From Psychrobacillus sp. NEAU-3TGS (GTDB taxonomy: Bacteria; Bacillota; Bacilli; Bacillales_A; Planococcaceae), in NCBI RefSeq assembly GCF_029955155.1, contig NZ_JAPNOZ010000012.1, positions 1-64,000 on the forward strand: a DNA stretch of 64,000 nucleotides. Direction: 5' to 3'. A program made the translations under genes and the position numbers. Each line of letters starts with the position of its first letter. The stretch's first letter is position 1. Of the stretch, positions 1 through 7,579 are shown piece after piece. The notes beneath the pieces are model-generated. The model was not told the origin of the DNA. It saw nothing but the letters and a program-made list of their open reading frames with translations, and did no database searches.

Positions 1-2
1 TA

Positions 3-173
3 TCACTAAGTTCAATGTTGGCTAGTATAGCATTATTCATATACAGTCTTATATTTGAAGATAAAGTTATCGAAGCACTTTCTCTCCTAATAAGTGTATC
101 CATAATCATTCTACATCGACAAAATATAAAGAGAATTGTAAATGGAACAGAGAACAAAATAGTTAAAAATTAA
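3..173 (+). CDS. plsY: Glycerol-3-phosphate acyltransferase PlsY, C-terminal end (partial)
   Basis: The first 56 codons of an open frame run from the window edge to a TAA stop. The family is the integral-membrane acyl-phosphate:glycerol-3-phosphate acyltransferase that makes lysophosphatidate at the start of phospholipid synthesis. The visible part has two hydrophobic segments and then the basic tail HRQNIKRIVNGTENKIVKN, which closely matches the conserved PlsY C-terminus (RHxxNIxRLxxGTENK). The N-terminal two thirds lie outside the window. A dispersed repeat copy follows about 10 bases after the stop and could act as its terminator. Confidence 0.85.
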   Translation, partial: SLSSMLASIALFIYSLIFEDKVIEALSLLISVSIIILHRQNIKRIVNGTENKIVKN

Positions 174-182
174 TGTTACTTG

Positions 183-320
183 TCAAGCTAACGGGTGCTT
201 TAGCAAAATCTGGCCATCAATTCGATGGTCTATTTTTATGTTCAAAACATTAAGTTGATCGCAGATATGTATTGTGAAATGTTACACTTAAACTAAAGGT
301 GCAGGTTAGTTGAAGAGTGT
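183..320 (+). repeat. Dispersed palindromic repeat, type A, near full length
   Basis: This copy begins GCTAACGGGTGCTTTAGC and holds the hairpin GGCCATCAATTCGATGGTC followed by TATTTTT. It ends GCAGGTTAGTTGAAGAG. It lies directly downstream of plsY. The following stretch (321-628) shows no convincing gene, only the terminator-like hairpin at 550. Confidence 0.85.
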
Positions 321-549
321 TGTTTAACTTGTGTTAAACAATAGGGCCATATTGTTTAATAACAATTATTATACAAAGTAAGTATTGTGGAGGTTTACAC
401 CTTAACTATTTGGTAACGGTAAATGCAGATTTACAACAATATGCAATTTTGGTTAGAACTGTTGTAATTACATTTCCTTCTGAGAAATTAGGGATCATTA
501 GTCGAATAAGTAGTCTTAAAAGCGACCTGACCTACCTACAAAATTTTTT

Positions 550-580
550 GGAACAATCTGATAAGAGATTGTTCCTTTTT
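550..580 (+). terminator. Rho-independent terminator-like hairpin
   Basis: A perfect 10-bp stem (GGAACAATCT / AGATTGTTCC) with a 6-base loop is followed by TTTTT. No clear + strand gene precedes it, so it may insulate the sigma-factor operon from upstream transcription or end an unrecognised short RNA starting in 330-545. Confidence 0.6.
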
Positions 581-629
581 CTACGTATACTCTAGAATAC
601 AGACGGTCATAAAAAAATATATTTTTTTC

Positions 630-654
630 AAACCGAATGAAGGATAGCCTCGTC
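630..654 (+). promoter_or_regulatory. ECF-sigma-type promoter, probably autoregulatory
   Basis: An AAACC box at 630-634 and a CGTC box at 651-654 are separated by 16 bases. This is the AAC-N16-CGTC layout of Bacillus ECF sigma promoters. It lies about 30 bases before the ATG of an ECF sigma gene, the usual arrangement for positive autoregulation. The motif is seen directly; recognition by the downstream sigma factor is inferred. Confidence 0.6.
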
Positions 655-683
655 TAAGATATATGAGGGGGTGACACAACGAG

Positions 684-1235
684 ATGAATGAACTAAACCA
701 ATTGGCGGTGACAGATGAAATGATGCTGGATGAGCGTGAGCAGATCATTGATCAATTAATGCGTGAATATAGCGATGATATCCTGCATCTTGTATATACA
801 TATGTAAAAAACCGAACTATTGCAGAAGATTTAGCACAAGAGATATTTATAAAGTGTTTTGAAAAATTAAATCAATTTAATCAGCAGTCAACAATAAAAA
901 CTTGGCTATATCGCATTGCGAGCAATCATTGCAAGGACTATTTAAAAAGCTGGCATTATCGCAAAATAATGCTTAACAATAAAATATTTGACCATATCCC
1001 TTCTAAGTTGAAACAGGTGGAAGAGGAGGTTATCAAGCATAGTGAAGAAAATAGCTTAACGAATGCCGTCATGAATTTGCCTATAAAGTACAGAGAAGTC
1101 GTATTTCTCCATTATTATGAAGAACTGTCTTTAAAAGAGATAAGCAAAATTACTTCAGTAAATATAAATACATTAAAAACGAGATTAAAGCGTGCGAAGG
1201 AATTATTAAAAGACAAGATGATAGAGGAGGTATAG
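684..1235 (+). CDS. ECF-type RNA polymerase sigma factor
   Basis: This 183-residue protein has the two-domain ECF plan. Region 2 covers about residues 30-95, with YVKNRTIAEDLAQEIFIKCF in the core-binding helix. Region 4 covers about 125-180, with LPIKYREVVFLHYYEELSLK and the recognition helix TSVNINTLKTRLKRAKELL. A GGGGGTG ribosome site precedes the ATG by about 10 bases. It is the first gene of a tight three-gene operon, with a 3-base gap to the next gene. An ECF-like promoter lies just upstream. No classical transmembrane anti-sigma factor follows; the next protein may carry the anti-sigma role in its short N-terminal segment. The envelope-stress role is inferred from the FtsW-like third gene. 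Confidence 0.88.
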   Translation: MNELNQLAVTDEMMLDEREQIIDQLMREYSDDILHLVYTYVKNRTIAEDLAQEIFIKCFEKLNQFNQQSTIKTWLYRIASNHCKDYLKSWHYRKIMLNNKIFDHIPSKLKQVEEEVIKHSEENSLTNAVMNLPIKYREVVFLHYYEELSLKEISKITSVNINTLKTRLKRAKELLKDKMIEEV

Positions 1236-1238
1236 AAG

Positions 1239-1661
1239 ATGAATGATCCGTTAAAGAACCTGAAGAGTTCGATGGAAAAATCAATTTTCAAGGATTTTTC
1301 TTTTTCTAATGAAAGAAAAAATGCAGTGCGAGAAACCATTCGTACGAATCAGCAAGCACAATTTCATATAGAGACCATAATAGCTATATTAGAATCTGTT
1401 CAGTATGAATCAAAGGATGGCTACAATATTTCCGTTCAACTTTTTCAAAAAGATGAACGTACTTTCCAAAAAAATGAAGGGCAGCTTTATACACTGCTGC
1501 ATCTATTAGAAAATAAAGAAATACTTACTTCAAATTGGTTAAATAACAAGAAATATTATTCCCTAAACTCTAAAGGAAAAAAATACTTAGCTACTTATAA
1601 AAAAGATACCGATAAACAGGGGTTATCCCTTAATCCCTTCATAACGGAGGCGTCCTTATGA
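1239..1661 (+). CDS. PadR-like winged-helix protein with a sigma-associated N-terminal segment
   Basis: This 140-residue protein starts at an ATG preceded by GAGGAGGT. Residues 1-30 (MNDPLKNLKSSMEKSIFKDF...) look like the short N-terminal stretch of small regulators encoded next to ECF sigma genes. Residues about 40-125 match a PadR-type winged helix: an early helix, YNISVQLFQ, EGQLYTLLHLLENKEILTS, then a YYSLNSKGKKYL wing. It lies between the sigma gene and an FtsW-like gene, with its stop overlapping the next start. It may modulate the sigma factor or autoregulate the operon. The exact role is unknown and the assignment rests on overall pattern. Confidence 0.7.
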   Translation: MNDPLKNLKSSMEKSIFKDFSFSNERKNAVRETIRTNQQAQFHIETIIAILESVQYESKDGYNISVQLFQKDERTFQKNEGQLYTLLHLLENKEILTSNWLNNKKYYSLNSKGKKYLATYKKDTDKQGLSLNPFITEASL

Positions 1662-2991
1662 GCTCAATCAAATTTGAAGAATTTTTAAGTAAAGTCACTT
1701 CCAAAGTCAAATCTACGGAAGCCCACAACAGGATAAAAAAAGAGCTTACTCATCATCTGCGAGAGTTAAGTCAATCTTATAAAAAAAGAGGATGTTCTGA
1801 AGAAGATTCAGCTGAAAAGGCCATTCAAGAAATGGGAAATCCATTTATCATTGGAGAGAAATTAAATCAACTTCATAAACCAAAAATGGATTGGATGCTT
1901 ATTGTTTTATTTGTTATCTTTGCTAGTATCAGTTTTCTCCCGCTAGTTGGTGGAATTCCTGAGATTTCATCATCAATCACCCAAATTATGGGGCGACAGG
2001 CTATCTGGTACTCCTTAGCTGCACCTGTAATTATTGGGTTTCTTTTCTTTAATTATCAAAAATCAAAGAATTGGTGGATGTACTTTTATGCTATCGGCTT
2101 GTTCATTCACTTATATCTCTATTTATTTGGATATACGGTCAGCGGTGCTAAAAGATGGATTTCACTTCCAGGCCTAACGGTCGATGGCACTATATTAAGC
2201 TTATTCTTCTTTTTCCTGGCTTGGGCCGGTATTTTCAACAAAATAAATGAGTTTCATAGTTGGAAAAAACAAGGTTTTCTTCTTGTTTTATTTTGGATTC
2301 CCATCTTGCTCTACACGATGGTGCCAAACTTTATCGTTGGGGTCAGTTACTTTTTTTGTATACTAGGAATGTTTACATTTGCCCGAGTCCATAAGAAATT
2401 AGCAATCAACCTAGTCGTATCGAATCTAGTGGCTGGTATCGTCTTCATCATTATGATTATTACTACGACCTCACACCAAAGTTATTTTCTTTCAAGATTA
2501 TCTACTTTTTTAAACCCAGATGCCGATCCAAATGGAGCCGGATATATGTATATGGTCGTTAGGAATATCCTTGCAGAGGCCGGATGGTTCGGTAACGGAC
2601 TTAATAATGATTTGAAATTTCAATTGTTGCCAGAATCACATACAGATTTTGCTTTCCCCTTCCTCGTCTATTCTCTTGGTTGGACATTCGGGATCGGTCT
2701 TTGTTTGGTACTGCTGATATTTATTTCAAGAATCTCAAAAATGCATTTAAAACAAAAAATCTTTATGGGAGATTAATCGTAATCGGTGGTGCTGTATTAT
2801 TTGCCGTTCCTACAACTTGGAATATATTGATGGTCTTTGGAATCGTGCCCATCATGGAAGTTTCCCTGCCGTTTATTAGTTATGGAGGCAGTGCAATCCT
2901 CTTTTACGCTGCTGTTTTAGGGTTCATTTTAAATGTTTATCGAAGAAAGGATATTGTAGAATCCACGATAGCAGATGATATAAACATTTAA
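1658..2991 (+). pseudogene. FtsW/RodA/SpoVE-family membrane protein with N-terminal permease-prefix domain, frameshifted
   Basis: The first frame gives a soluble helical prefix (about residues 1-75, the HAAS/permease-prefix type with ELTHHLRELSQSYKKRGCSE) and then many membrane helices of the SEDS family. SEDS proteins are lipid II flippase or glycan polymerase relatives, and the PESHTDFAF motif is present. The frame stops at 2776. The conserved C-terminal part (YGRLIVIG, LPFISYGGSAILF) continues in the -1 frame to 2991. The break lies in the A6 run at 2754-2759, and a seventh A would restore one 444-residue protein. It is translationally coupled to the PadR-like gene (ATGA overlap). It is either a real frameshift or a sequencing undercall. 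Confidence 0.8.
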
Positions 2992-3021
2992 AGTCAAAAA
3001 TCTGAATGATGATAAAAAAAG

Positions 3022-3053
3022 GGCGACAGCTAAATAATAGTTGTCGCCTTTTT
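3022..3053 (+). terminator. Terminator of the sigma-factor operon
   Basis: The stem GGCGACAGCT / AGTTGTCGCC has a short A/T loop and is followed by TTTTTC. It lies about 30 bases after the last stop of the operon. Confidence 0.8.
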
Positions 3054-3226
3054 CTTAATCTCGAAGTACCGGTAAGTTTATGAAATAATTGGTTTTATTG
3101 AGAAGAAATTTAGTTATACCATAAAAGGGCACGATTGTGGAATAAAGTTTTTACAATATATTGTAAAAAATTCCAATAAACAAAATTCCAATAAATCTAT
3201 TGTTTATCCTAATTAGATAAGCTTCT

Positions 3227-4066
3227 TCAATAGTTAATTTTATTATCTATTAAAAATTCATTTAAAGCTTGTTGTAAAGTACCAAAAGTTTTTGTTTCTT
3301 TATCGAATTTAATACCTAAATTAATCGTTTGTCTAACAACATCGGGCCGCAAGCCTGTAATAATTGTGCGACATCCCATCATTGAAGTACCGTAAATAGT
3401 TTTCATTAGGTGTTCAATTACTTTGTTTTCCATTTCGGCTATACCCGATAAATCAATAATTAATGTTTGAATATGAAGTCTATTAATCTCTGTTAAAACC
3501 TTTTCCTCTAAAACAGTTGTTCTAAATGAGTCCATTGTTCCAATTAAGGGCAGTATACATATGGTTGGAGTTATAGGGATAATTGGAACTGATAACTTTT
3601 CAACCACTTCTCTTTGAGCTAGAATCAAAGAATCCTTAAAGGTAGAATAGTTTATAAAGAACGAATTTAAAAAGTCATCAATTTTATTATTTACGTGTTT
3701 TTCCAATAAGAATATCGCTTCTAAATTAAACTTTTGTGTTTGGTTGTTAAATTTCTGCAAGAAGTTCCAAAGGGTCCTGCGAATCGCTTGTACCCATTCC
3801 AGTTTAAAGGATAAAGTTAAAGAATGTGTAGCCCACGCTATTCCTTCTTGTTTAGCAAATAAACGAAGTTCTGTCTGTTTATCACCATCAATTATGAAAT
3901 TAATGAGTTTGTGTGCATTATTAATGAGGTCAATTTCTCCAACCCTTAGGATATCATCTATTTTATCTCTAACATTCACAGCTTGATTTAATAAATGATT
4001 TTCAAAATCTTGTTTATGACTCTTAAAATAATGTTGAAAATCCTCATCTAAAAATACCTTGTCCAA
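3227..4066 (-). CDS. RsbR-family stressosome co-antagonist (STAS domain)
   Basis: This 279-residue protein has a helical N-terminal sensor half (about 1-150) and a C-terminal STAS domain (about 160-275) with TICILPLIGTMDSFRT and TLIIDLSGIAEMENKVIEHL. The family builds the stressosome that controls sigma-B. In RsbR proteins the second phosphorylated threonine sits in the loop after the DxTG strand; here the segment reads GIAEMENK, so that threonine appears replaced. Start: ATG with AAGGGGGAA just upstream. It stands alone rather than in an rsb operon. A relic of a second sensor protein lies about 200 bases upstream on the other strand. Confidence 0.85.
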   Translation of the reverse strand: MDKVFLDEDFQHYFKSHKQDFENHLLNQAVNVRDKIDDILRVGEIDLINNAHKLINFIIDGDKQTELRLFAKQEGIAWATHSLTLSFKLEWVQAIRRTLWNFLQKFNNQTQKFNLEAIFLLEKHVNNKIDDFLNSFFINYSTFKDSLILAQREVVEKLSVPIIPITPTICILPLIGTMDSFRTTVLEEKVLTEINRLHIQTLIIDLSGIAEMENKVIEHLMKTIYGTSMMGCRTIITGLRPDVVRQTINLGIKFDKETKTFGTLQQALNEFLIDNKINY

Positions 4067-4272
4067 AATATTTCCCCCTTGAATTATTTATATCCTCAAC
4101 GATTCTTTATTCCCATTATAAATCTTCTTTAAACATAAATAAAAAAGCTCATTTAACAGGCGAGCCTCTCTTTGAATTATAATAATTTTGTTAAGTTTGA
4201 TTGAAGTCTGCCGTTTCCTTCTATAACTTCAAATTAACTTTATATCCCAAATACCCTTCATATGATTAAATA

Positions 4273-4500
4273 GACGCAAATGCTCAAAATAGTATTGATG
4301 AAAATATTATTATTGCAGATACAGACTATAATATTATTTGGTTAAATTCATACGCTAGACAATCACTTAATTAAATAGCTCCTTTATATGGCTTTTCCAA
4401 CTCAGATGACTTAAATGGCTTGAGCTAGGATTTCTTTCATAAAGAACCTTCTTACCAGCGCAATGAGATAATCCTAACTGCACTTTATTCTAGTATTTTT
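4273..4500 (+). pseudogene. Relic of a PAS-domain sensory protein
   Basis: One frame reads DENIIIADTDYNIIWLNSYA and later DFFHKEPSYQRNEIILTALY. This is the pattern of a PAS domain as found at the start of Bacillus STAS/PAS signalling proteins. It has two in-frame stops (after RQSLN and after NGLS) and no start, and it runs straight into the repeat copy at 4502, where the rest of the gene is missing. It is non-functional. The repeat marks the truncation point. Confidence 0.55.
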
Positions 4501-4501
4501 T

Positions 4502-4588
4502 ATTCAACTAACGGGTGCTTTAGCAAAACATGGCCATCATTTCGATGGTCTATTTTTTTGTTCAAAACATTAAGTTGATCTCTGATTT
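4502..4588 (+). repeat. Dispersed palindromic repeat, type A, right end missing
   Basis: The copy begins ATTCAACTAACGGGTGC and contains GGCCATCATTTCGATGGTC plus a T-run and AACATTAAGTTGATC. It then loses similarity. It abuts the PAS relic. Confidence 0.85.
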
Positions 4589-4700
4589 ACAAGTAGAGAC
4601 AGAACACTAAAAATGTTTAAATTATATCCTACAGGTATTCTTTATATCGTATGGGGAGAATATGAAGAATTAAAACTTAAAAGGAGAACTAATAGATAGT

Positions 4701-4769
4701 CTTCTTCAACTAACGGGTGATTTCTTCAAGAAGGGGTAAAGCCATAAAGGGGCAGGTTAGTGAAGAAGA
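4701..4769 (+). repeat. Dispersed palindromic repeat, short type B variant
   Basis: Both ends are present (CTTCTTCAACTAACGGGTG and GGCAGGTTAGTGAAGAAG). The inner hairpin is degenerate (TTCTTCAAGAAGGGG) and the usual U-rich linker is missing. Confidence 0.8.
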
Positions 4770-4823
4770 TATTATCTATTAACGAAATACTATCAGCAAG
4801 TAAACAAGGAGGTTATAAGTTTT

Positions 4824-4967
4824 ATGGCACATCCGTATGAAATATTTGAAGGAACACCTTTATGGGACATTATTCATAAAGGAATTAAAGACCTTGTAGA
4901 AAATAATGACATAGAAGAAACGACAAAGAGAATATATCGTTGGCTATCTTTGCAAGTTAATAAATGA
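4824..4967 (+). CDS. Small hypothetical protein, 47 residues
   Basis: A short frame starts at an ATG 11 bases after a perfect AAGGAGG. The product begins MAHPYEIFEGTPLWDIIHKG and continues with KDLVENNDIEETTKRIYRW. The family pattern (P-Y-E-x-F-x-x-T-x-L-W, then DLVENxDIxxTT) recalls short conserved proteins of unknown function in Bacillales. I see no membrane segment or signal peptide. It is enclosed by repeat copies on both sides. Confidence 0.6.
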   Translation: MAHPYEIFEGTPLWDIIHKGIKDLVENNDIEETTKRIYRWLSLQVNK

Positions 4968-4991
4968 ATTAGAAGCAGAAAAATGAGTGGT

Positions 4992-5136
4992 CCTTCTTCA
5001 ACTAACGGGTGCTTGAGCAAAACATGGCCATCATCTTGATGGTCTATTTTTATATCGAAAACATTAAGTTGATCACAGATATGCCTTGTGAAATGTTACA
5101 CTTAAACTAAAGCAGCAGTTTAGTTGAATAAGAAGG
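4992..5136 (+). repeat. Dispersed palindromic repeat, type A, complete
   Basis: This is one of the best full-length copies. The left end is CTTCTTCAACTAACGGGTG. The inner hairpin is GGCCATCATCTTGATGGTC with TATTTTT. The linker is AACATTAAGTTGATCACAG and then TTGTGAAATGTTACACTT. The right end is GCAGTTTAGTTGAATAAGAAG. Confidence 0.9.
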
Positions 5137-5228
5137 TTTTTTGGCGATTTTGTTGTAAAAGTTAATATATGCAAATTATTGTACAAAAGAGCTAGAAAAT
5201 GTTTGGATATATAATTGCCGATTAATAA

Positions 5229-5274
5229 AAAGAATGGTTGATCGTGAATATTTCACGATCAACCATTCTTTTTT
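5229..5274. terminator. Strong bidirectional terminator hairpin
   Basis: A perfect 20-bp inverted repeat (5229-5248 and 5252-5271; core GGTTGATCGTGAA) encloses a 3-base loop, with T-runs on both strands. It lies 3' of the tRNA-Asn on the minus strand and probably ends its transcript. Confidence 0.8.
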
Positions 5275-5282
5275 GTTAATAA

Positions 5283-5354
5283 CTCCGGAGGTAGGACTTG
5301 AACCTACGACCAACCGGTTAACAGCCGGTTGCTCTACCACTGAGCTACTTCGGA
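5283..5354 (-). tRNA. tRNA-Asn (GTT)
   Basis: The minus strand folds as a cloverleaf: TCCGAAG acceptor, GCTCAGTGGTAGAGC D-arm, anticodon loop CTGTTAA (anticodon GTT), and GTAGGTTCAAGTCCTAC T-arm. It differs from housekeeping tRNA-Asn in two ways. Acceptor position 5 is A opposite C68, a mismatch, and no CCA is encoded (the 3' flank is TTATTA). It is a lone gene rather than part of an rRNA-linked tRNA cluster. Confidence 0.9.
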
Positions 5355-5423
5355 ATAGAGATATCTTACAAAGCTTATTATGAACTGATAGTTTTTAAAA
5401 TATACAACACCTTAATAATGTAA

Positions 5424-5463
5424 AGGGAACAGTCATCCCTAAAGTAATAATTAGGAATGACTG
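5424..5463 (-). terminator. Weak terminator downstream of the Asn-rich gene
   Basis: An imperfect stem (CAGTCAT, CCTAA / TTAGG, ATGACTG) is followed on the minus strand by a mixed TTCCCTTT tract. It lies about 20 bases past the stop at 5484. Confidence 0.4.
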
Positions 5464-5483
5464 TATCAACCCATTAAGTATTA

Positions 5484-5678
5484 CTAGTTATTATTATTGT
5501 TGTTGTTGTTGCGTTTATTGTTTCGCTCATTATTATTTTTGTTGAGATTTTGCTCATTATTGATTTGTTCGTTTAAATTGTCAAAGTTGAAATCCTCACC
5601 GAATTCAGCTGAATTATTTTGGTTGTTGTTATTATTTCGATTTTTATCGTTATTGCGGTTGTTGTTGTTATGCACCAT
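5484..5678 (-). CDS. Asparagine-rich small protein, possibly spore-associated
   Basis: This 64-residue protein is more than 40 percent Asn with interspersed Arg and Lys, ending in a run of Asn. A short acidic core (EFGEDFNFDNLNEQINNEQNL) divides two Asn/Arg-rich arms. An AAGGAGGTGA ribosome site precedes the ATG, so it is probably expressed. Low-complexity Asn-rich proteins in spore formers are often coat or inter-coat components, but nothing here proves that. The repeated AAC/AAT codons make it a candidate for length variation. Confidence 0.6.
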   Translation of the reverse strand: MVHNNNNRNNDKNRNNNNNQNNSAEFGEDFNFDNLNEQINNEQNLNKNNNERNNKRNNNNNNNN

Positions 5679-5887
5679 TACTGTTCACCTCCTTGACCAT
5701 ATTAGTGTTGCCTAAAAGGCTAGAAAAATACTCGATAGTTATAAAAAACAACTAACACAAACGGATGGCGAACTGCAATTTTGAAATTGTATATCTAGAC
5801 AAAAAATAAATTGGATACTTCCACACTTTTATTATCAAGCTAATCAGTATAGAAGTCAGAGGCTTTTGGAATATGAGGAGTGTTCAC

Positions 5888-6151
5888 ATGACAACAAAAC
5901 CATACGGTAAATCAGCAAACAACCTAGTCCATATTAATCGAATGACGATTGCTGAGTTAGAGATAGCAATTGCTGATTTAGAAGCGAGAGGTTATGAGCT
6001 TGTAAAACGTGATGATATAGAAACGGTTAGCGATGTGAAGGATTATCATTACCGCGATAATATCGGTGCTAAATGGAAATTTAGTGGTAGCTCAGAAAGT
6101 TTGAAACGATGTAGTGCGACGATGAAACGGGCTGTACCTTATGTGAAGTAG
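5888..6151 (+). CDS. Conserved hypothetical protein, 87 residues
   Basis: The start at 5888 is chosen because GAGGAG lies 7 bases before it; an earlier in-frame ATG at 5873 overlaps this ribosome site. The product begins MTTKPYGKSANNLVHINRM, then has a predicted helix (TIAELEIAIADLEARGYELV) and a basic C-terminal part (KWKFSGSSESLKRCSATMKR). There are no membrane segments and I recognise no named domain. It is a soluble, monocistronic gene. Confidence 0.65.
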   Translation: MTTKPYGKSANNLVHINRMTIAELEIAIADLEARGYELVKRDDIETVSDVKDYHYRDNIGAKWKFSGSSESLKRCSATMKRAVPYVK

Positions 6152-6242
6152 TTTTATGAAGAATGCAAAACGAAAATTTGAAAGCCGCTGTTAAATTAAA
6201 AGTGGATGGAGTACAACAGAAACATATAAAGTGTAATAAGAA

Positions 6243-6275
6243 AATTAAAAAGGGCATTCAAATATAGAATGCCCA
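6243..6275 (-). terminator. Terminator of the DUF3231 gene
   Basis: GGGCATTC / GAATGCCC with a 7-base loop is followed on the minus strand by TTTTTAATTTTC. It begins 9 bases past the stop at 6284. Confidence 0.8.
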
Positions 6276-6283
6276 GTGAATTA

Positions 6284-6796
6284 TTACTCTTTATTTGGTG
6301 AATTTAAATGTAGTGGTGGTGGAACAAGCCAACCCTTCTCCTTGTTTAGTCGCAATAGTTTTGCACCTAATTGTGCTTTGTTCAAATGGAATTGACCGTA
6401 CATCAAAGCAATATCTTCTCTGATGCATTGTCCCATTGCCTGACTACATGCGACTAAACCAGCCGCGCTATCAATCGAGAGAGCAGCACTGATTTCAGGA
6501 TCGTTAAATCGTGCGCCAACAGGTATGTCTTCTAGATTTGCAAGTGGACGTTCTGGAGGTGAGGGTGGTAGTCCTATACCATCAGTTTTTAATATCCCTT
6601 CAATCTGTTTATTTTCGTCTTTCATACATTGAATCGATTCTTCAATAATCTTTTCTAGATCTTTATCTCCAGTGTGATTAGCGAAGGTTTGATATGCAGC
6701 TATTAACCCGTTGTTTGTAGCTAGATTAGTCCATAATGCAAATACTTCGCCGTAATGTAACGGATTGTCCTTTGGATTACCATTTAAAATTCCCAT
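6284..6796 (-). CDS. DUF3231 family protein
   Basis: This 170-residue protein starts at MGILNGNPKDNPLHYGEVF, with AAGGAGTT just upstream of the ATG at 6796; the open frame extends further but without another ribosome site. It is a helical, ferritin-like-looking protein with the family motifs PLHYGEVFALW, GLPPSPPERP and GIDSAAGLVACSQAMGQC-like spacing (here SIDSAAGLVACSQAMG). The family is widespread in Bacillales spore formers and its biochemical role is unknown. It is a single-gene unit with its own terminator. About 290 bases upstream lies a truncated IS110 transposase relic. Confidence 0.8.
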   Translation of the reverse strand: MGILNGNPKDNPLHYGEVFALWTNLATNNGLIAAYQTFANHTGDKDLEKIIEESIQCMKDENKQIEGILKTDGIGLPPSPPERPLANLEDIPVGARFNDPEISAALSIDSAAGLVACSQAMGQCIREDIALMYGQFHLNKAQLGAKLLRLNKEKGWLVPPPLHLNSPNKE

Positions 6797-6939
6797 AATT
6801 GAACTCCTTATCATCAATAATATTTTCTTAAACAAAACTATTATGCGTGAAAGTAAGAAAAGTATTCGTATTCGGGTGGCTGTAAACAATAATTAATGTA
6901 CCGCCATCGAAAAAGCGACGTTATCAAAAAAGACCTTTT

Positions 6940-7090
6940 TCAAGGTCTAGTTAGTCTTATTTCACTATTCACATATTCGCGTATGATAAGTAACTCAATT
7001 ATATCTTGAGATGAATTTGAATGAGGGGAATGATCAGGAAGAAGATCATTAAACTGCCTAACTAAGTCATTAGGGGTTTCCACATAAAAT
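6940..7090 (-). pseudogene. C-terminal fragment of an unidentified protein
   Basis: On the minus strand about 50 codons read FYVETPNDLVRQFNDLLPD, then SSQDIIELLIIREYVN and a stop at 6940. The composition looks protein-like (amphipathic helices). Upstream the frame runs into the IS110 relic, so the gene lost its 5' part there. I cannot name the family, and it may also be chance. Confidence 0.3.
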
Positions 7091-7450
7091 TGAATTAGAA
7101 GATTACAAGATTGTCCATTCGATTCCAGGAATCGGAGAAAAAATCGCTGCCACGATCATCTCTGAGATTGGTGAAATCGATCGGTTTAGTCATCCGAAAA
7201 AGCTAGTTGCTTTTGTCAGAGAGTGGATCCTAGTGTCATCCGGAAAGTTTACTGCAACAAGCAAACGTATTTACTAAAAAGAGGTTCAAATAGATTACGC
7301 CATGCTTTGTATCTTGCCGTATGGTTCGGTATCAGAAGTACATGAAACAAGAAACTGAAAGAATTCTATGATAAAAAGAAATCAGAAAGAAAGCCTGCAA
7401 AAGTGGCGATAGTAGCCTGCATTAACAAACTGCTTCATTGGATTTATGTA
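7090..7450 (+). pseudogene. IS110-family transposase relic (C-terminal part)
   Basis: Several frames together read IVHSIPGIGEKIAATIISEI, GEIDRFSHPKKLVAFV, then KRGSNRLRHALYLAV and AKVAIVACINKLLHWIYV. These are the C-terminal Transposase_20 motifs of IS110/IS1111 elements (PGIG helix-hairpin, SGK..KRG.R.LR..L). The N-terminal DEDD half and intact ends are absent, and stops and frameshifts interrupt it. It is a dead remnant. Confidence 0.75.
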
Positions 7451-7579
7451 ACATAGAATTAATTATAATTTTAAATAAAAAGACTGACATCCTATTAGCT
7501 AGTTTAGTAAGAGAAAAGCATCAAAATACATGGAGCTTGGAGAAACATTTCCTCGCTCATTTTTTATATGCTTTTTAAA

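Noticed and set aside
410-595. Short + strand frame before the sigma operon
   Set aside because: It has no ribosome site, reads through the terminator hairpin at 550-580 and has no protein-like pattern.
2752-2776. Programmed -1 frameshifting in the FtsW-like gene
   Set aside because: The A6 run is not in the right phase for tandem slippage (zero-frame codons are CAA AAA ATC), no stimulatory stem follows, and the same kind of one-base loss occurs in several other genes of the window.
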